A stretch of 64,000 nt of DNA from Nocardioides sp. URHA0020. GTDB taxonomy: Bacteria; Actinomycetota; Actinomycetes; Propionibacteriales; Nocardioidaceae. Location: the NCBI RefSeq assembly GCF_000620705.1, contig NZ_KK211165.1:29398-93397 (forward strand), given 5' to 3'. Both the position numbers and the translations under genes were made by a program. Numbering within the stretch: position 1 is the first letter of the stretch; each line of letters opens with the position of its first letter. Of the stretch, positions 60,337 to 64,000 are shown in pieces. The notes beneath the pieces were generated by a model. That model worked only from the letters and a program-made list of their open reading frames with translations. It made no database searches and had not been told where the DNA came from.

Positions 60337-61221
60337 ATGAGACTCGCGAGCCTGCGCCACGGCGGCCGCACCGTCGGCGCCGTGGTCGAGGACGACACGG
60401 CGTACCTCCTGCCCGACGGCCGCTCCGTCGGCGACCTCGTCCAGCTCGGCCTCGAGCGCGCGCTCGAGATCGGCGCCACCGCACGCGGCGGGTCCGGGGT
60501 GCCGCTCGACCCGGCCGCTCTGGAGCTGCCGTACCGACCGGCGAGCGTGCGCGACTTCGTGACCTTCGAGAGCCACGTCGAGGGAGTGCGCCGCAGCGTC
60601 GACAACGCCAGCGGCGTACCGGAGGCTTGGTACGACGCGCCCACCTTCTACTTCACCAACCCCCATGCGCTGTACGGGCCCGGGGCCGCGATCCCGCGGC
60701 CGGCCACCTCCCGCGCGCTCGACTTCGAGCTGGAGGTCGGGGTGGTGCTCGGACGTGGCGGCTCGTCGCTGAGCGAGGCCGCGGCGGCCGACGCGGTCTT
60801 CGGCTATACGATCGTCAACGACTGGTCCGCGCGCGACCTGCAGTCCCGCGAGATGCAGGTCGGCCTGGGCCCGGCCAAGGGCAAGGACTTCGCGACGTCC
60901 GTCGGCCCGTGGATCGTGACCGCCGACGAGCTGACCTCGCTCGACCTGGACTGCCGGGTCTCGGTCAACGACGTGCACGTCGGTGGCGACCGGCTCTCCC
61001 ACATGCACTGGACCTTCGCCGAGATGATCGCCTACGCGTCGCGCGACTCCGTCGTGCTGCCCGGCGACCTGCTGGCCTCCGGCACCACCGGAGGCGGTGG
61101 CTGCCTGGCCGAGCTGTGGGGTCGGCGCGGGGAGCGGACGCCCCCGCCGCTCGAACCCGGCGACGTCGTACGCATGGAGGTCGAGGGGATCGGGGTGCTG
61201 ACGGGGTCGGTCGCCGAGTAG
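60337..61221 (+). CDS. FAH-family hydrolase/hydratase 2
   Basis: A 294-residue paralogue of the gene at 54898: RDFVTFESHVEGVRR, LDFELEVGVVLGRG, VNDWSARDLQSREMQ and GPAKGKDFATSVGPWIVTADEL. It probably catalyses a different step (hydrolysis versus hydration or decarboxylation). It ends 3 bp before the convergent GH3 gene. Confidence 0.9.
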   Translation: MRLASLRHGGRTVGAVVEDDTAYLLPDGRSVGDLVQLGLERALEIGATARGGSGVPLDPAALELPYRPASVRDFVTFESHVEGVRRSVDNASGVPEAWYDAPTFYFTNPHALYGPGAAIPRPATSRALDFELEVGVVLGRGGSSLSEAAAADAVFGYTIVNDWSARDLQSREMQVGLGPAKGKDFATSVGPWIVTADELTSLDLDCRVSVNDVHVGGDRLSHMHWTFAEMIAYASRDSVVLPGDLLASGTTGGGGCLAELWGRRGERTPPPLEPGDVVRMEVEGIGVLTGSVAE

Positions 61222-61224
61222 GCG

Positions 61225-63750
61225 TCAGCCGACCCAGGCCCGCAGCACGACCCCGTCCTGGTGCTCGAGGTTCATCCGGTCGTCGCGGTAGTCCATCGTC
61301 AACGGCGAGCCGGGGGAGTAGGCGCGCACCTCCCAGCCGGCGCCCGACACCACCTCGGTGGCCTCGTCGAGCGGACGCCCGGCCAGGTCGGCCAGGATCT
61401 CCTCGAGCTCGTCGGGCGGCAGCGGCACCTCGCCGCGGAGGTCGCCGAGCCCGCGGGCGACCAGCAGCCGTCCCGTCGTCAGCGCCCGCCAGGCTCCGCC
61501 GTCCCACGTGCGGCCGGCGCGCGGGTCGAGGGTGACCTCGATCTGGCGGGTCTCGCCGGCGGCGAGGTCGACGGTGGTCCAGCCGACCAGCCGGATCGGC
61601 TGGTCGTCCTCGGCCGGGTCCAGGTAGACCTGGACGACCTCACGGGAGTCGCGGGCCGAGACGTTCGTCAGGTCCACGCTCAGCGTCGAGCCGGACAGCG
61701 TGGCCTCGCCGTACTCCCAGTCGCCGTAGCCCAGGCCCTGCCCGAACCAGTACGCCGGCGCCGGGGCTCGCCGCGCGGCGTACCCGCGGTAGCCGACGTA
61801 GACGCCCTCCTCGTAGGCCAGCCGGCCGTCGGTCGGCACGACGTCCCACGCCGGGGACGCGCCGTCGGCGGCGGGGAAGGAGGTGACCAGCCGGCCCGCC
61901 GGCTCGATGTCGCCCAGCAGCGCGGCGGCCACCGCGTGCCCGCCCTCCTGCCCGGGCAGCCCGGCCCAGAGGATCGCGTCCACCTCGTCGGCCCACGGCA
62001 TCAGCACCGGGGTGGCGGCGTTGACCACGACGACCGTACGGCGCGCCGCGGCCGCCACCGCCGACACGAGCTCGTCCTGGCGGCCGGGCAGCGCGAGCGT
62101 CGACTTGTCGAAGGCCTCGGTCTCCTGCTCCTCGGTGAGGCCGACGACCACCACGGCGACGTCGGCGGCGGAGGCGGCGGCCACGGCGTTCGCGATCGCC
62201 TCGTCGTCGGTGGGCGGGGTCGGCTCGGCGACCAGGCCGAGCCGGGCCCACCCGCCCAGGGTGAGGTCGGCGACCAGCTCGCGCGGCTCCGACAGCACCA
62301 CGTCGGTCTGCCAGCCCGGCGGGCGCAGGAAGTCGCCGCCGATGTCGCTGGACTCGGAGTCGAGCGTGACCTCGTGGGTCGCCCCGTCGATGGTCACGGT
62401 CGCGGTCCCCACGCCGAGCACGCCGACGCGCATGGCGCCTGCGGGCACGAGCGCGGACAGCACCACGCGGGTCACCGGCTCCGGCAGCTCCTGGTCGGGC
62501 ATGAACCCGACCGTCTTGGCCTCGGCCGAGATGGCGTCGGACAGCAGCGCACCCGAGTCGCCGTACAGCCGGACCCGCATGCTGAAGTCGCCCGCCCGGG
62601 CCCGCGCGCGCACGGCGACCCCGTCGACGACCGTGACGTCGTCGGTGGCGCCGACCAGGCCGTCGGCGATGCTCACCTCGTGCGGCGCCCGGACCGCGGC
62701 CGAGCCGCCGCCCATGCACGTGGTCTCCAGTGCCGGGCGACCGATCAGGGCGACCGACGCGCCCCGGGTCAGCGGGAGCACGCCGTCGTTGGCCAGCACC
62801 GTCATGCCCTCGGCGGCCAGGCGGGTCAGCTGCTCACGGCGTACGGCGCCGCCGGGCTCGGGCAGGTCCGTGCGCCAGGTGCGGGTCTCGTCGATTGCGC
62901 CGACGCGCGCCGCCAGCAGCAGCAGGCGGCGCAGGTGGTCGTCGATCACCGACTCCTCGACGTCGCCCGCCTCGACGGCGGCGACCAGCGCCGGCCCCCA
63001 GGGACCGGTCGGACCGGGCATCACCAGGTCGAGGCCGCCGTTGGCTGCCGGAGCGGCCGACCGGGTCGCGAACCAGTCCGACATCAGGAGCCCGCGCCAG
63101 CCCCACTCGCCCTTGAGGATCCCGTTGTTGACCGGTCCCTGCTCGGTGGCCGGGATGCCGTTGACGTCGTTGTAGGCCGCCATCACCGACCAGGGGTCGG
63201 CATCGTCGATCGCGATCTCGAACGGCAGTAGGTAGAGCTCCCGCAGGGTCCGCTCGTCCACGACGCTGTCGACGCCGTGCCGCTCGGTCTCCGCCTCGTT
63301 GGCGACCAGGTGCTTCACGCACGCGCCGATGCCCTGCGACTGCAGCCCGGAGACGTACGCCGCCGCCAGGCGGCCGGTCAGCAGCGGGTCCTCGGAGTAG
63401 GCCTCGAAGAGTCGGCCGCCCAGCGGGCTGCGGTGCAGGTTGACGGTTGGCCCGAGCACCACGTGGATGTGCTGGCGCTCGGCCTCCTCGGCGAGCAGCC
63501 GGCCGACCTCCTCGGCCGTCTCGGTGCGCCACGACGACGCGAGCAGCGTCGCGTTCGGGAAGAGCGAGGTCAGCGGTCCCCCGGTGAAGTCCAGCCCGCG
63601 CACCCCGGTCGGCCCGTCGCTGAAGGCCATCGGTGCGAGCCCGATCTCGTCCTCCCCGCGGAGGGTGAACATCGTGGCGCCGGTCAGCAGTCGGACCTTG
63701 CGGTCGAGCGGCAGTCGGGCCAGCCGCTGGTCGAGGGTTGCGTCGTCCAT
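61225..63750 (-). CDS. GH3 beta-glycosidase with PA14-like insert
   Basis: An 841-residue GH3 enzyme. Barrel: PTVNLHRSPLGGR, CVKHLVANEAETER (KH) and nucleophile Asp225 in GLLMSDWFATR; then the alpha/beta sandwich, a PA14-like beta insert (about 380-500) and a C-terminal fibronectin-like domain (NVSARDSREVVQVYLDP). No signal peptide; cytoplasmic beta-glucosidase or related. ATG 63750 has AAGGTGAG upstream. Placed next to the aromatic operon, it could free aromatic aglycones. Confidence 0.92.
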   Translation of the reverse strand: MDDATLDQRLARLPLDRKVRLLTGATMFTLRGEDEIGLAPMAFSDGPTGVRGLDFTGGPLTSLFPNATLLASSWRTETAEEVGRLLAEEAERQHIHVVLGPTVNLHRSPLGGRLFEAYSEDPLLTGRLAAAYVSGLQSQGIGACVKHLVANEAETERHGVDSVVDERTLRELYLLPFEIAIDDADPWSVMAAYNDVNGIPATEQGPVNNGILKGEWGWRGLLMSDWFATRSAAPAANGGLDLVMPGPTGPWGPALVAAVEAGDVEESVIDDHLRRLLLLAARVGAIDETRTWRTDLPEPGGAVRREQLTRLAAEGMTVLANDGVLPLTRGASVALIGRPALETTCMGGGSAAVRAPHEVSIADGLVGATDDVTVVDGVAVRARARAGDFSMRVRLYGDSGALLSDAISAEAKTVGFMPDQELPEPVTRVVLSALVPAGAMRVGVLGVGTATVTIDGATHEVTLDSESSDIGGDFLRPPGWQTDVVLSEPRELVADLTLGGWARLGLVAEPTPPTDDEAIANAVAAASAADVAVVVVGLTEEQETEAFDKSTLALPGRQDELVSAVAAAARRTVVVVNAATPVLMPWADEVDAILWAGLPGQEGGHAVAAALLGDIEPAGRLVTSFPAADGASPAWDVVPTDGRLAYEEGVYVGYRGYAARRAPAPAYWFGQGLGYGDWEYGEATLSGSTLSVDLTNVSARDSREVVQVYLDPAEDDQPIRLVGWTTVDLAAGETRQIEVTLDPRAGRTWDGGAWRALTTGRLLVARGLGDLRGEVPLPPDELEEILADLAGRPLDEATEVVSGAGWEVRAYSPGSPLTMDYRDDRMNLEHQDGVVLRAWVG

Positions 63751-63805
63751 GTGACTCACCTTGCCAGCCCGAGGCGCCGAAACTCGTCACCAAGTGGGGC
63801 GAATC

Positions 63806-64000
63806 GGTGGTCGAGCAGCGAGGCCCGCCGGGGCCGAGCGTCGGACAGACCCTCTGGGGTGAGCGCGCCGTGGAGGCTGCGGGGGTGTCGGTGGTCGAGC
63901 AGGGAGGCCCGCCAGGGCCGAGCGTCGTCGAGACCCCCGGGCGTGAGCGCGCTGTGGAGGCTGCGGGGGTCTCGAGACAGGACTTCGTCCTTCCTCGACC
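63806..64000. repeat. Divergent dispersed repeats in 84-bp tandem units
   Basis: GGTGGTCGAGCAG begins copies at 63806 and 63890, an exact 84-bp period; both share the cores GAGGCCCGCC and GGCCGAGCGTCG and the GCGTGGAGGCTGCGGGGGT-like tail. A third partial palindrome (CTCGAGACAGGACTTCG ... CTCGACC) reaches the window end. They are sequence variants of the element at 4065. Confidence 0.8.

Overview
The window is a GC-rich chromosomal segment of an actinobacterium, most likely Nocardioides or another Nocardioidaceae member. Reasons: codons end almost always in G or C, GTG starts and 4-bp stop/start overlaps are common, and the gene set fits (treXYZ, DUF222-HNH, LPXTG surface protein, rifampin ADP-ribosyltransferase, VIT transporter, heliorhodopsin). 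Short palindromic repeats beginning GGTGGTTGAGG are scattered through it. The assignment rests on recognition, not on a search. I see no rRNA, tRNA, CRISPR array, prophage or insertion sequence.

Layout. 1-4.1 kb: end of a SpoIIE-type phosphatase, DHFR-like reductase, GTPase, methyltransferase, lipoprotein, ABM protein. 4.1-5.9 kb: a DUF222-HNH gene bracketed by inverted copies of the dispersed repeat. 5.9-12.1 kb: treX-treY-treZ operon (glycogen to trehalose). 12.2-16.7 kb: two MFS exporters around an ArsR repressor with two clear operators, VIT transporter, RNA cyclic phosphodiesterase. 16.6-20.3 kb: (p)ppGpp synthetase, DUF11 surface protein and a long palindrome. 20.3-22 kb: upp, TadA partner protein, tadA. 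22-34 kb: carbohydrate region with alpha-L-rhamnosidase, secreted metalloprotease, glucuronate isomerase, a mannitol/fructuronate dehydrogenase, beta-glucuronidase, a LacI regulator and a LarA-type nickel racemase homologue; matching LacI-type operators tie the glucuronide genes together. 34-42.4 kb: divergent LysR paralogues, Arr, a BLUF photoreceptor, an alcohol dehydrogenase operon, DUF2231 and hemerythrin proteins, an alpha/beta hydrolase. 42.4-45.7 kb: SDR epimerase, beta-propeller protein, HU, VOC protein.

45.7-48.6 kb is the most unusual part: a heliorhodopsin translationally coupled to a MerR regulator with a probable DICT sensory domain, divergent from a small unknown protein and a degenerate FHA protein, with a palindromic operator between them. 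I read it as a candidate light-responsive signalling locus.

48.6-61.2 kb is a divergent catabolic locus. A CUT2-type ABC importer, a PHBH-type monooxygenase and a BBE-like flavin oxidase run left. An ABM protein, two FAH-family enzymes, an aldehyde dehydrogenase, a VOC protein, two SDRs and an extradiol dioxygenase run right. Together they suggest uptake, hydroxylation, ring cleavage and meta-cleavage processing of an unknown aromatic compound. A GH3 glycosidase and a final repeat cluster close the window. Six 72-bp hairpin units in tandem lie inside the left arm of the catabolic locus.
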